Assembly: GCA_029256575.1 (NCBI GenBank)
Contig: JAQSXR010000011.1
Coordinates: 1 to 63,123 of the forward strand
Length of the DNA: 63,123 nucleotides
Origin: Clostridiales bacterium
GTDB lineage: Bacteria; Bacillota; Clostridia; Lachnospirales; JAQSXR01
Reading direction: 5' to 3'
Shown: positions 56,569 to 63,123 of the stretch, in pieces
How the letters are laid out: each line of letters begins with the position of its first letter
How positions within the stretch are numbered: the first letter of the stretch is position 1
Position numbers and translations under genes: made by a program
The notes under the pieces: model-generated
What the model saw: only the letters and a program-made list of their open reading frames with translations
Databases searched by the model: none
Told to the model about the DNA's origin: nothing

Positions 56569-58419
56569 CTATAGTCCTTTTGTTCTAAGAGCTCTCATGG
56601 AGTTCAAGATTGCAATAACAGAAACACCTACGTCTGCGAATACTGCTGCCCACATATTTGCTATTCCTATGGCCCCTAATAATAGGACAATTGCTTTCAC
56701 TCCTAGTGCAAATACAATATTTTGTTTTACTATTTTTTGTGTCTTTTTTGATATATTTATTGCTGTGGCAATCTTAGAAGGTTCATCATTCATTATAACT
56801 ATGTCTGCTGCTTCAATTGCAGCGTCTGATCCTAGACCACCCATTGCAATCCCTATATCTGCTCTTGTGAGTACCGGAGCATCATTAATCCCATCACCAA
56901 CGAATACAAGTTGCCCTTTTGGCGATTTTCTCAATAATAGTTCTTCTATTTTATCCACTTTATCATTCGGAAGTAATTCTGTATAAACTTCATCGATGCC
57001 AAGTTGTTTTGCAACCTTTTCTCCAACTGCTTTATTGTCACCTGTTAGCATTACTGTTTTACTAATATTTCCTGCTTTAAGTCTCTTAATTGCTTCTATC
57101 GAATCTTCCTTTATTTCATCTGAAATTACAATATACCCCATATACTCGTCATCTATTGCAACATGTACTACTGTTCCTGATATTTCATCTTTGCTATAGT
57201 TTACACCTATTTTATCCATTAACTTCGTGTTTCCTGCATATACTATCTTTCCATCTACGATAGTCTTAACACCAAACCCTGGTATTTCATCAACCTCTCC
57301 AATTCTTTCACTATCAATCTCTTTGTTATATGCTTGTTTTAAAGAAAGTGAAATTGGATGATTTGAATAATTTTCTGCAAATGCAGCTATTTCAATTAGA
57401 CTTTCGTTTGATAATCCCATAGCTTCGACTTTTGTAACACGAAAAGTTCCTTTTGTTAATGTGCCTGTCTTATCAAATACAACAATCTCAGTGGAAGCCA
57501 AGGCTTCTAGATAATTACTTCCCTTTATTAGAATACCATTTTTAGATGCTCCACCAATCCCGCCAAAAAATCCTAATGGTATTGATATTACCAAAGCGCA
57601 TGGACATGATATTACTAGAAATATCAATGCTCGGTATCCCCAATCACTAAAAATTGCATCTTTGATTACAAGAGGAGGTATAACCGCTAGTAAAGCTGCA
57701 GTGATTACCACTACAGGTGTATAATATTTTGCGAATTTAGTTATAAAGTTTTCTGCCTTAGCCTTTTTGCTACTTGCATTCTCAACCAAATCTAATATCT
57801 TAGCAACTGTTGATTCTCCAAATTCTTTTGTTGTCCTAACTGTTAGTACTCCATTTATATTAATACAGCCACTTAATACGTCACTATCAACGAATGCTTC
57901 TCGTGGTACGGATTCTCCGGTCAATGCAGAAGTATCGATTGATGAATTCCCTTCTATAACTATTCCATCTAGAGGAATTCTTTCACCTGGCTTAATAACA
58001 ATTACTTCACCAATCTCAACTTCTTCTGGATCAACCTTTATTAATTCACCTGCACGCTTTACATTCGCATAATCTGGGCGGATATCCATTAATGTAGCAA
58101 TTGATTTTCTTGATCGATTCACTGCATAATTTTGAAATGCTTCCCCAATCTGATAAAACAACATTACTGCAACTCCCTCAGGATACTCTCCTACAGCAAA
58201 CGCACCTATGGTTGCTATACTCATTAAGAAGTTTTCATCAAATATTTGGCCGCGAACAATATTTCTTATTGCCCCAATTAAAACGTCTCCACCTATTACT
58301 AAATATGCAATTAGAAATACTGCTAACTCCCAATTCTTTGTTAAGGGAGCAAGTAATGCAATCGCAAAAACCACTCCTCCAAATAATATTCTAATTAATG
58401 TCTTCTGGAATCTACTCAT
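56569..58419 (-). CDS. Heavy-metal P1B-type ATPase (Cd/Zn/Pb export)
   Basis: 616 residues from the ATG at 58419 behind TAGGAGTGG. Phosphorylation motif DKTGTLTKG near 316, metal-binding SCPCAL near 272, TGES near 187, NHPIS near 350 (His-Pro), MLTGDNK and GDGINDAP near 500. The N-terminal HMA domain of CadA is absent; it is encoded by a separate small gene just upstream. Neighbouring CadC-like repressor supports Cd/Zn/Pb. Product of the REP-flanked operon end. Confidence 0.93.
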   Translation of the reverse strand: MSRFQKTLIRILFGGVVFAIALLAPLTKNWELAVFLIAYLVIGGDVLIGAIRNIVRGQIFDENFLMSIATIGAFAVGEYPEGVAVMLFYQIGEAFQNYAVNRSRKSIATLMDIRPDYANVKRAGELIKVDPEEVEIGEVIVIKPGERIPLDGIVIEGNSSIDTSALTGESVPREAFVDSDVLSGCININGVLTVRTTKEFGESTVAKILDLVENASSKKAKAENFITKFAKYYTPVVVITAALLAVIPPLVIKDAIFSDWGYRALIFLVISCPCALVISIPLGFFGGIGGASKNGILIKGSNYLEALASTEIVVFDKTGTLTKGTFRVTKVEAMGLSNESLIEIAAFAENYSNHPISLSLKQAYNKEIDSERIGEVDEIPGFGVKTIVDGKIVYAGNTKLMDKIGVNYSKDEISGTVVHVAIDDEYMGYIVISDEIKEDSIEAIKRLKAGNISKTVMLTGDNKAVGEKVAKQLGIDEVYTELLPNDKVDKIEELLLRKSPKGQLVFVGDGINDAPVLTRADIGIAMGGLGSDAAIEAADIVIMNDEPSKIATAINISKKTQKIVKQNIVFALGVKAIVLLLGAIGIANMWAAVFADVGVSVIAILNSMRALRTKGL

Positions 58420-58444
58420 GGATGCCACTCCTAACGTTTATGTA

Positions 58445-58663
58445 TTAAATTTTTATTTTGCAATCTGGTTCTATTTTTTTACAAACCTTTGCAGCTTGTT
58501 TTAGTATGTCTTCAAAAAGTTCATCTACTGCATCAATTGTCAATTTTTGAGCCATAAAACTAATATTTGCTGCTTTAACACCTTCGATATCATTTATTGC
58601 TTTTTCCATTTTTGCTGCACAATTGGCACAATCAAGATCAACTAATTTATAAGTTTTCTTCAT
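58445..58663 (-). CDS. Stand-alone HMA metal-binding protein
   Basis: 72 residues with DLDCANCAAKMEKAI (residues 9-23), the CxxC of heavy-metal-associated domains, in the D-C-A-N-C form normally fused to the N-terminus of CadA/ZntA. It lies 26 bp upstream of the ATPase that lacks this domain, so it likely delivers or senses the metal in trans. SD AAGGAGG. Confidence 0.9.
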   Translation of the reverse strand: MKKTYKLVDLDCANCAAKMEKAINDIEGVKAANISFMAQKLTIDAVDELFEDILKQAAKVCKKIEPDCKIKI

Positions 58664-58702
58664 ATATAAAAATCCTCCTTATGTTTGCTTTCTTTAATCA
58701 TA

Positions 58703-59065
58703 TTACTCTGCGACATGTTCCATTCCTTGATCAATAATTGTTATAACATGTGAATCTGCTAATGAGTAAAAAACTGTTTTCCCATCTCTTCTATTTTTAA
58801 CTAATTTAGATTGTTTGAGAACTCGTAATTGATGCGAAATAGCGGATTGAGTCATATTTAGGATCTGTGCTATATCACAAACGCACATTTCTGATTCACG
58901 TAGTACATACAATATTTTGATTCTTGTTGAGTCTCCAAAAACCTTAAAAAGTTCTGCTAAATCGTATAAAGTCTCTTCCATCGGCATTTTTGCATTTACT
59001 AACCCAACTATATCTTCGTGAATACAAATATAATCACAATTATCTACATTAGTTTTATCAATCAT
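58703..59065 (-). CDS. ArsR/SmtB family metal-responsive repressor (CadC-like)
   Basis: 120 residues. Winged helix ILNMTQSAISHQLRVLKQSKLVKNRRDGKTVFY. Potential alpha3N ligands CVCDIA near 60 with N-terminal CDYICIHED, and the alpha5 site DSHVITIIDQGMEHVAE (D, H, H, E) near the C-terminus. Both metal sites are thus possible, as in CadC. Represses the P-type ATPase operon. Start ATG behind AAAGGAG. Confidence 0.92.
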   Translation of the reverse strand: MIDKTNVDNCDYICIHEDIVGLVNAKMPMEETLYDLAELFKVFGDSTRIKILYVLRESEMCVCDIAQILNMTQSAISHQLRVLKQSKLVKNRRDGKTVFYSLADSHVITIIDQGMEHVAE

Positions 59066-59080
59066 AGTAATCTCCTTTCA

Positions 59081-59131
59081 TATGAACATCTATTCATACG
59101 TTCATTATATATCTTTTGTAATAAATGTCAA
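59081..59131 (-). promoter_or_regulatory. Promoter and operator of the metal-export operon
   Basis: Minus-strand TTGACA (59126-59131), 16-nt spacer, TATAAT (59104-59109). Just downstream, TGAACA-TC-TATTCA (59083-59096 on the plus strand) matches the ArsR/SmtB 12-2-12 type half-sites. Confidence 0.82.
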
Positions 59132-59214
59132 TATGTTTTCAATAAATAAAAACAGCTATGTCACACTTGTTAAATTTCCTTACGAACAAGACAAACTTCC
59201 CTTTTTAAAATAAA

Positions 59215-59251
59215 AAAGTATATCCAATCTAAATGTGCTTGGATATACTTT
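59215..59251 (-). terminator. Terminator after the ABC exporter
   Basis: Minus-strand AAAGTATATCCAA/TTGGATATACTTT with an 11-nt loop and TTTTATTTT. Confidence 0.88.
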
Positions 59252-59287
59252 CTTTGACTCAATATTTATTAAAACATTTTGAATTAT

Positions 59288-60925
59288 TTAATTTAGATAT
59301 ACTACTCTTTTATATTCTTGAGACTCTATCACTTTTCTATATTCTCCGGATATAAGTATTTTCCCTTTTTCCATTATAATTAATTCATCAAAATCCTTTA
59401 GGTATTCTTCGGATATATTATGAGATGCAAAAATAACAGTTTTGTTAGAGAGCCCAAATACTCTTTCCTCAATCATCTGCGTATTTCTAAAATCAATTGC
59501 TGAAAAAGGATCATCAAAAACTAATATTTCGTTGTCAATTATTAACATACGGATTAGTGCTATTAGTTGTTTTTCTCCCTCATTTAATACTTGACAATTT
59601 GATTTATCTGAAAAGATATTTTCTATATCTATTCGCAAGTATTTTACTATGCTATCCGCATATTCATGAACATAAGTATTAAATATACTAACATTGTTAC
59701 TAAAGTTATCCGCGTAAACATACTCATTTTGATTAATGCATGTTATTATTTCAGACGTATCAAGTTCCTCTATATTCTCACCATCAATCAAAATTTCACC
59801 ATTTTGGACTTTCGCATATTTCATTAAGGCACTCACAATTGTTGACTTACCTGAACCACTAGGTCCTATAATTGCATATTTTTTCCCCCTTTTAAATTCA
59901 TATGAAAAATTCAGCAACAAAAAACCTTCCTCTTCAATTGTAATATCTTTAAACTCTATGTGTGAATTAAATTGCGCCTTAGTATATAAGTCTTTTTTAT
60001 CTTCATTTATTATATTAATTACTTTACTTTTAATTTCTTTCGTTGCATTAATATTCTTAATATCCTTTAAAATATATCGTACAGGATATATAAAACTATC
60101 AATATATCCGAGTGTTGCTACACCAGTTCCTAGCGTTATTTCTTTTTTATAAAGTAAATAAGCTATTGCTGAAATGGCCGATAAATTTAGAAAATCTAGT
60201 GCAAATCTATTTAAAACATCTGTAATTGCATTGAATTTTCCAAAATCATATTTCTTTTGCTCTGATGAAGCGAGGTATTTATTATGTTCGTCTAATATAC
60301 TCTTCTCTGTTTTTTTATTTACAAATTTTGCTCCTTCAAAGAGATCCTTTAATTTTTCTGTATACTTACTGAAACTTCTTAGGTGCGCTTTCTTTTTATT
60401 TGAGAGCGCCTTAATAGTCATTTTGGGAACTATTATTGTAATCCCAGTAGCTATTATAATGACAACTGTTATTCTATAATCAATGAAGACAAAGAGAAAT
60501 ATAGCGTAAATTATTAATGTAATACTTGCTTTTATAATATCGATAATAGCATCAACATATCTACTTTCTATTACTGTAATATCATTATTAATCATTGATA
60601 TGTAATCTCCAATATTCGTTTGTGCAAATTTGGAGTAATCTTTTTTAATTATTGATTTAAAAAAATCATGCTTCATTAGGATACTTAATTCTTTATCCTT
60701 TTTCCATTCATATTTTTGTGAGATATATCGAAATAATGCACCTAATATAATTAAAGAGCTAAATGCAACTCCCAATAAAATAATTCCATTAATTCCATTA
60801 TTAAAATTATAATCAAATAACAGTTTATTAATATAAGGTAATAAAGCTATAGTCAAAATATATAGAGATGAAAATAATATCTGAATTAAAAGTACTCCTT
60901 TTATTTTTCGAATATACGTTTTCAT
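59288..60925 (-). CDS. ABC exporter, fused TM and ATPase domains
   Basis: 545 residues from ATG 60925 behind GGGGG. Residues 1-300 hold five or six TM segments of type I exporters. ATPase: Walker A GPSGSGKST near 360, Q-loop in NQNEYVY, signature LNEGEKQ (altered from LSGGQ), Walker B ILVFDDPFSAID, switch His SHNISEE. A half-transporter, likely homodimer. It follows a secreted-peptide gene and a leader with uORF and hairpin, so export of, or immunity to, a peptide is plausible. No C39 peptidase domain. Confidence 0.88.
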   Translation of the reverse strand: MKTYIRKIKGVLLIQILFSSLYILTIALLPYINKLLFDYNFNNGINGIILLGVAFSSLIILGALFRYISQKYEWKKDKELSILMKHDFFKSIIKKDYSKFAQTNIGDYISMINNDITVIESRYVDAIIDIIKASITLIIYAIFLFVFIDYRITVVIIIATGITIIVPKMTIKALSNKKKAHLRSFSKYTEKLKDLFEGAKFVNKKTEKSILDEHNKYLASSEQKKYDFGKFNAITDVLNRFALDFLNLSAISAIAYLLYKKEITLGTGVATLGYIDSFIYPVRYILKDIKNINATKEIKSKVINIINEDKKDLYTKAQFNSHIEFKDITIEEEGFLLLNFSYEFKRGKKYAIIGPSGSGKSTIVSALMKYAKVQNGEILIDGENIEELDTSEIITCINQNEYVYADNFSNNVSIFNTYVHEYADSIVKYLRIDIENIFSDKSNCQVLNEGEKQLIALIRMLIIDNEILVFDDPFSAIDFRNTQMIEERVFGLSNKTVIFASHNISEEYLKDFDELIIMEKGKILISGEYRKVIESQEYKRVVYLN

Positions 60926-60944
60926 GACAACCCCCTTTTGTGAA

Positions 60945-60973
60945 AACAAGACGCAAAATATTTGCGTCTTGTT
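60945..60973 (-). promoter_or_regulatory. Terminator-like hairpin before the ABC exporter
   Basis: Perfect 13-bp stem AACAAGACGCAAA/TTTGCGTCTTGTT with 3-nt loop; T-rich 3' arm TTGTTTTC. It ends 19 bases before the ABC start codon. Confidence 0.7.
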
Positions 60974-60984
60974 CGGCTTTTTAG

Positions 60985-61063
60985 GCTGCTCTTCCTTGCT
61001 CTTTCAAATTCTTCTTCAATTTAATTATAGAAGAATTCTGCCATTGCAAGTCTCCCCTACAGC
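60985..61063 (-). other. Rod-like structured leader upstream of the ABC exporter
   Basis: Minus-strand RNA can pair GCTG (61063-61060) with CAGC (60988-60985), CTTGC (61050-61046) with GCAAG (60999-60995), and AATTCTTC (61037-61030) with GAAGAATT (61014-61007), in nested order. A 7-codon ORF overlaps the 5' arm. No Rfam class recognised. Confidence 0.45.
61021..61044 (-). CDS. Seven-codon upstream ORF (MAEFFYN)
   Basis: ATG (61042-61044) to TAA (61021-61023), seven bases behind an excellent AGGGGAG site (61052-61058). Sits in the leader of the ABC exporter, spanning the 5' arm of the inner hairpin. May be a leader peptide for attenuation. No coding evidence beyond the ribosome site. Confidence 0.4.
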   Translation of the reverse strand: MAEFFYN

Positions 61064-61187
61064 ATTTACGCAAATACTTTTACCTAAAAGCACTCTATGT
61101 TCAATAATTCCCTCATCCTGTTAATATCATAAGCTTGTTTTAATAAAATATATCAACTGGGTTTCTTTGCAAAATACAATACTTAAT

Positions 61188-61376
61188 CTAGAATAGATTA
61201 CTTATTCTAATGCTTCTTGTTTCTATGAGGATATTCAAAGGTACATCCCCTTCACAATATAGGTTTGTGTCCAGTTTAGGTGCAGCTAGTGATTGTGCTT
61301 GATTAATAAATGCAATGTTAGAAATGAAAACTGTTACCAAGATGATTCCAATAAGACTAAATGTTTTTCTTTTCAT
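61188..61376 (-). CDS. Small secreted peptide, candidate signalling pre-peptide
   Basis: 62 residues: basic start MKRK, hydrophobic core (about 6-24), polar region ending QAQSLA with possible signal peptidase cleavage near A31, and a mature part of about 30 residues with one Cys, ending ETRSIRISNLF. GGAGGG lies before the ATG. Transcribed divergently from the HTH-TPR regulator and upstream of the ABC exporter in the same direction. Architecture resembles PapR-type pre-peptides, but no sequence match is claimed. Confidence 0.7.
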   Translation of the reverse strand: MKRKTFSLIGIILVTVFISNIAFINQAQSLAAPKLDTNLYCEGDVPLNILIETRSIRISNLF

Positions 61377-61387
61377 AAAATCCCTCC

Positions 61388-61430
61388 AATGATATAATAT
61401 GTCTGATATATTTTAATTAATTATATCATT
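61388..61430. promoter_or_regulatory. 11-bp inverted repeat between regulator and peptide genes
   Basis: AATGATATAAT (61388-61398) and ATTATATCATT (61420-61430), perfect arms, 21-bp spacer. It covers the likely -10 of the peptide gene and lies between divergent genes; a probable operator. Confidence 0.65.
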
Positions 61431-61512
61431 TACTTGTCTTAGATTTATATAGACATTTATGTCATGTTTGCTACTATATTTCAAATTATTTGTTGATAAG
61501 GGGGGGCTATTT

Positions 61513-62457
61513 ATGAATTACAATCATTTTGGAGAATTGCTAAAAGAATTAAGATTATCAAGAAATTTGACGTTAGATCAGTTGTCAGAAGGCGTTTGTA
61601 GTTCTCGACAATTATCCCGTTTAGAAAAAGGGGAGTTTAATCCTTCTATATATATTTTGAATCAATTATCTTATAAATTTAATATTGATCTGCAGGAATA
61701 TTATAAGATCACTTTCTGCGATCAAACATTTCAAGCATATAACTATAAGTTTCAATGTGAGCAAGCTATAATAAACTGTGACGTAATGTTACTACGTAAG
61801 TTAATTGAAATAATGGAAACATTACAAGAATTCCAGAGTGGTGAAAATTTACAATACATATTTTATGGTAAAGCACTATGTAGTTCTTTAATTGATAAAA
61901 ATTATATTCAATCAATTCAATACTGCAATAGTGGTTTACTTATAGAAGATTCTTCTTTCACAATAAATACTATGAAATACAAAATATATTCAAATGTTGG
62001 GTTAACACTTATAAATTGTATAGCAGGGAATTATAGTAGTTTACATAATAATACTCAAGCCCTAAAAATTCTAGAAGATTTATACTTAATTATGCACGAT
62101 CAAATAAATAATACTCCATTTAAAATGTATTTATCTTCTTCCTTTAATAAGAAACTTTACCAAAATACAACTTACAACCTAAGTATTGCTTATATGAATC
62201 TAGAGCAGTTTGATAAATCATTAGACTATACCGAAGAAGGAATATCATATTCATTAAAAGAAAATTATTTGCGTTTTCTACCTGAGTTATTATATCAAAA
62301 AATGCGCCTACTCTATATAATGGAAAAGTATTCAGAAGCAAAAGATGTTTATCCAATATACCAAAGTTTTTATCAATTATGTAGAAGTAAGGAAGAAAAT
62401 GAAAAACACAAAATAGAAATTAAAGAAAATTATCCGCTGCTAAATATAAATAATTAA
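61513..62457 (+). CDS. HTH-TPR regulator (Rgg/PlcR-like, RRNPP type)
   Basis: 314 residues from ATG 61513 behind a G-run; the upstream in-frame extension lacks a site. Residues 1-60 are an XRE-type HTH (FGELLKELRLSRNLTLDQLSEGVCSSRQLSRLEKGEFNPSIYILNQL). The rest is helical with TPR-like repeats (YNLSIAYMNLEQFDKSLDYTEEGISYSLKENY near 240-270). Such proteins usually bind short re-imported peptides. Divergent small secreted peptide at 61188-61376 is the natural partner. Terminator at 62686. Confidence 0.85.
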   Translation: MNYNHFGELLKELRLSRNLTLDQLSEGVCSSRQLSRLEKGEFNPSIYILNQLSYKFNIDLQEYYKITFCDQTFQAYNYKFQCEQAIINCDVMLLRKLIEIMETLQEFQSGENLQYIFYGKALCSSLIDKNYIQSIQYCNSGLLIEDSSFTINTMKYKIYSNVGLTLINCIAGNYSSLHNNTQALKILEDLYLIMHDQINNTPFKMYLSSSFNKKLYQNTTYNLSIAYMNLEQFDKSLDYTEEGISYSLKENYLRFLPELLYQKMRLLYIMEKYSEAKDVYPIYQSFYQLCRSKEENEKHKIEIKENYPLLNINN

Positions 62458-62685
62458 TAAAACGTTATCAAATTCAAAATATATAAATATAAAAAACAAC
62501 TACAAAAAACAACTATAAATAACAACTATACAAAAAATAATAATACAAAAATAAACAACAAAAAAATAACTACAAAAATGCATACTAAAAAATGCATACT
62601 AAAAAAAAGCATACTAAAAAAACACATTCTACGAAAACAGATTCTACAAAAATACATACTACAAAACTACATACTACAGACTACA
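62458..62685. repeat. A-rich degenerate repeat tract
   Basis: About 230 bp made of imperfect units such as ACAACTACAAAAA, GCATACTAAAAAA and CATACTACAAAA. Drifts from one unit to the next along the tract. The plus-strand ORF inside it is a by-product (K, T, H-rich). Confidence 0.7.
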
Positions 62686-62727
62686 AAATACCCGCAAATG
62701 TTAGCCAACACATTTACGGGTATTTTA
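62686..62727. terminator. Bidirectional terminator
   Basis: AAAATACCCG-AAATGT paired with ACATTT-CGGGTATTTT around an 8-nt loop, with A/T flanks on both sides; serves the regulator (+) and the amidase (-). Confidence 0.82.
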
Positions 62728-62802
62728 AACTAGATATTTATATTGATAGGTATTTTATTTACTCTTTAATATTCCATACAAATAAACACTTATATTAACC
62801 TT

Positions 62803-63123
62803 CTATCTTCCACTTGGATACGCCGCAAAATATTCGTTAAACCCATTGTATATCCCGGTTGCAATCTTTTGTAAGAATTCATCCTTTTGTAGATTTCCCA
62901 TATCTTCTTTGTTCGTCATAAATGCACATTCAATCAATACGCAAGGAACTGTATTATCCCTTAATACTCTATAGTCTGCTGTTCTTATACCTCTGTCATA
63001 TGTCCCTGCAGAACCTGTAATTGATTTTTGCATTATATTTGCTAAGGTTTTTGATCGAGTGCCAATTTCACCAGTCCATTTTTGTTGATGAAAGACTATA
63101 GTCCCCTTTATTGATACATCTTG
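62803..63123 (-). CDS. N-acetylmuramoyl-L-alanine amidase, C-terminal part (cut by window edge)
   Basis: The frame runs uninterrupted to the right edge, giving the last 106 residues. SKTLANIMQKSI, GIRTADYRVLRDNTVPCVLIECAFMTNKEDMGNLQKDEFLQKIATGIYNGF is the end of an amidase_3 domain, with catalytic Glu in LIECAF. Cleaves peptide from peptidoglycan; the N-terminal part and signal are outside the window. Confidence 0.92.
   Translation of the reverse strand, partial: QDVSIKGTIVFHQQKWTGEIGTRSKTLANIMQKSITGSAGTYDRGIRTADYRVLRDNTVPCVLIECAFMTNKEDMGNLQKDEFLQKIATGIYNGFNEYFAAYPSGR

Noticed and set aside
62592-62798. Plus-strand frame MHTKKKHTKK... of 68 codons
   Set aside because: Lies in an A-rich repeat tract and runs through the bidirectional terminator; no ribosome site.

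Overview
The window is AT-rich bacterial DNA from an anaerobic member of the Clostridia, most likely Lachnospirales (Lachnospiraceae or a close family). Reasons: an electron-bifurcating [FeFe] hydrogenase (hydABC), duplicated feoA with feoB, an FMN riboswitch before ribU, GlpP-type antitermination, long-form HPF, an ATP-independent phosphoglycerate-mutase-like protein inside a threonine gene cluster, strong SD sequences and sigma-A promoters of the TTGACA-17-TATAAT type. The species cannot be fixed from the sequence. Most genes are on the minus strand.

Layout. 1-530: an rRNA-type promoter and leader running out of the left edge, then two tRNA-Ser genes with their own promoter. 530-8430: housekeeping genes (ispD, tsaD, rnz, tkt, rimI, tsaB, tsaE) including the tsaD/tsaB/tsaE set for tRNA t6A. 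8500-13500: accessory membrane genes: a YcxB-like protein with a huge low-complexity tail, a MATE exporter behind an attenuator-like leader, and a membrane alpha/beta hydrolase broken by an 11-bp tandem duplication. 13500-18850: glycerol operon (glpK, DUF1667, FAD oxidoreductase, glpA-like) behind a GlpP-type leader terminator, with glpP upstream. 18890-26180: a broken chemotaxis receptor, then four plus-strand transcription units: marR, a DUF4914-like P-loop protein, a PadR-HAAS pair and a CYP152-type peroxygenase P450. 26220-30410: Fur-like regulator, feoB, feoA, feoA behind a perfect Fur box, then ribU with FMN riboswitch. 30470-36660: two glycan/membrane genes, tex and a nucleotidyltransferase. 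36880: HAAS-PspC protein. 37550-41790: threonine/aspartate cluster (aspartokinase, ApgM-like putative homoserine kinase, homoserine dehydrogenase, ACT regulator). 42020-46950: cheW, prfB with programmed frameshift, secA, hpf. 46950-47510: a gene-free stretch with a cluster of DnaA-box-like sites. 47510-51700: hydA, hydB, hydC. 52060-56400: PilZ protein, degenerate REC/GGDEF-like protein, trxB, cvfB-like, metY. 56460-56562: three copies of a 32-bp REP-like repeat. 56570-59130: cadmium/zinc P-type ATPase, separate HMA metallochaperone, CadC-like repressor. 59280-62460: ABC exporter, structured leader with a tiny uORF, a small secreted peptide gene and a divergent HTH-TPR regulator. The right edge holds the 3' end of an amidase gene.

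The most attractive candidate for an undescribed system is the last cassette (59288-62457): a PlcR/Rgg-like HTH-TPR regulator transcribed divergently from a 62-residue signal-peptide-bearing peptide, separated by an 11-bp perfect inverted repeat, with an ABC exporter downstream of the peptide behind a leader containing a 7-codon ORF and a 13-bp terminator-like hairpin. Its function as peptide signalling is inference from architecture. Other signals worth a check are the MATE attenuator, the DnaA-box cluster, several perfect palindromes sitting on sigma-A promoters (marR, padR, CYP152, HAAS-PspC), two gene disruptions with readable mutation histories, and a prfB frameshift site whose SD-like stimulator is displaced.
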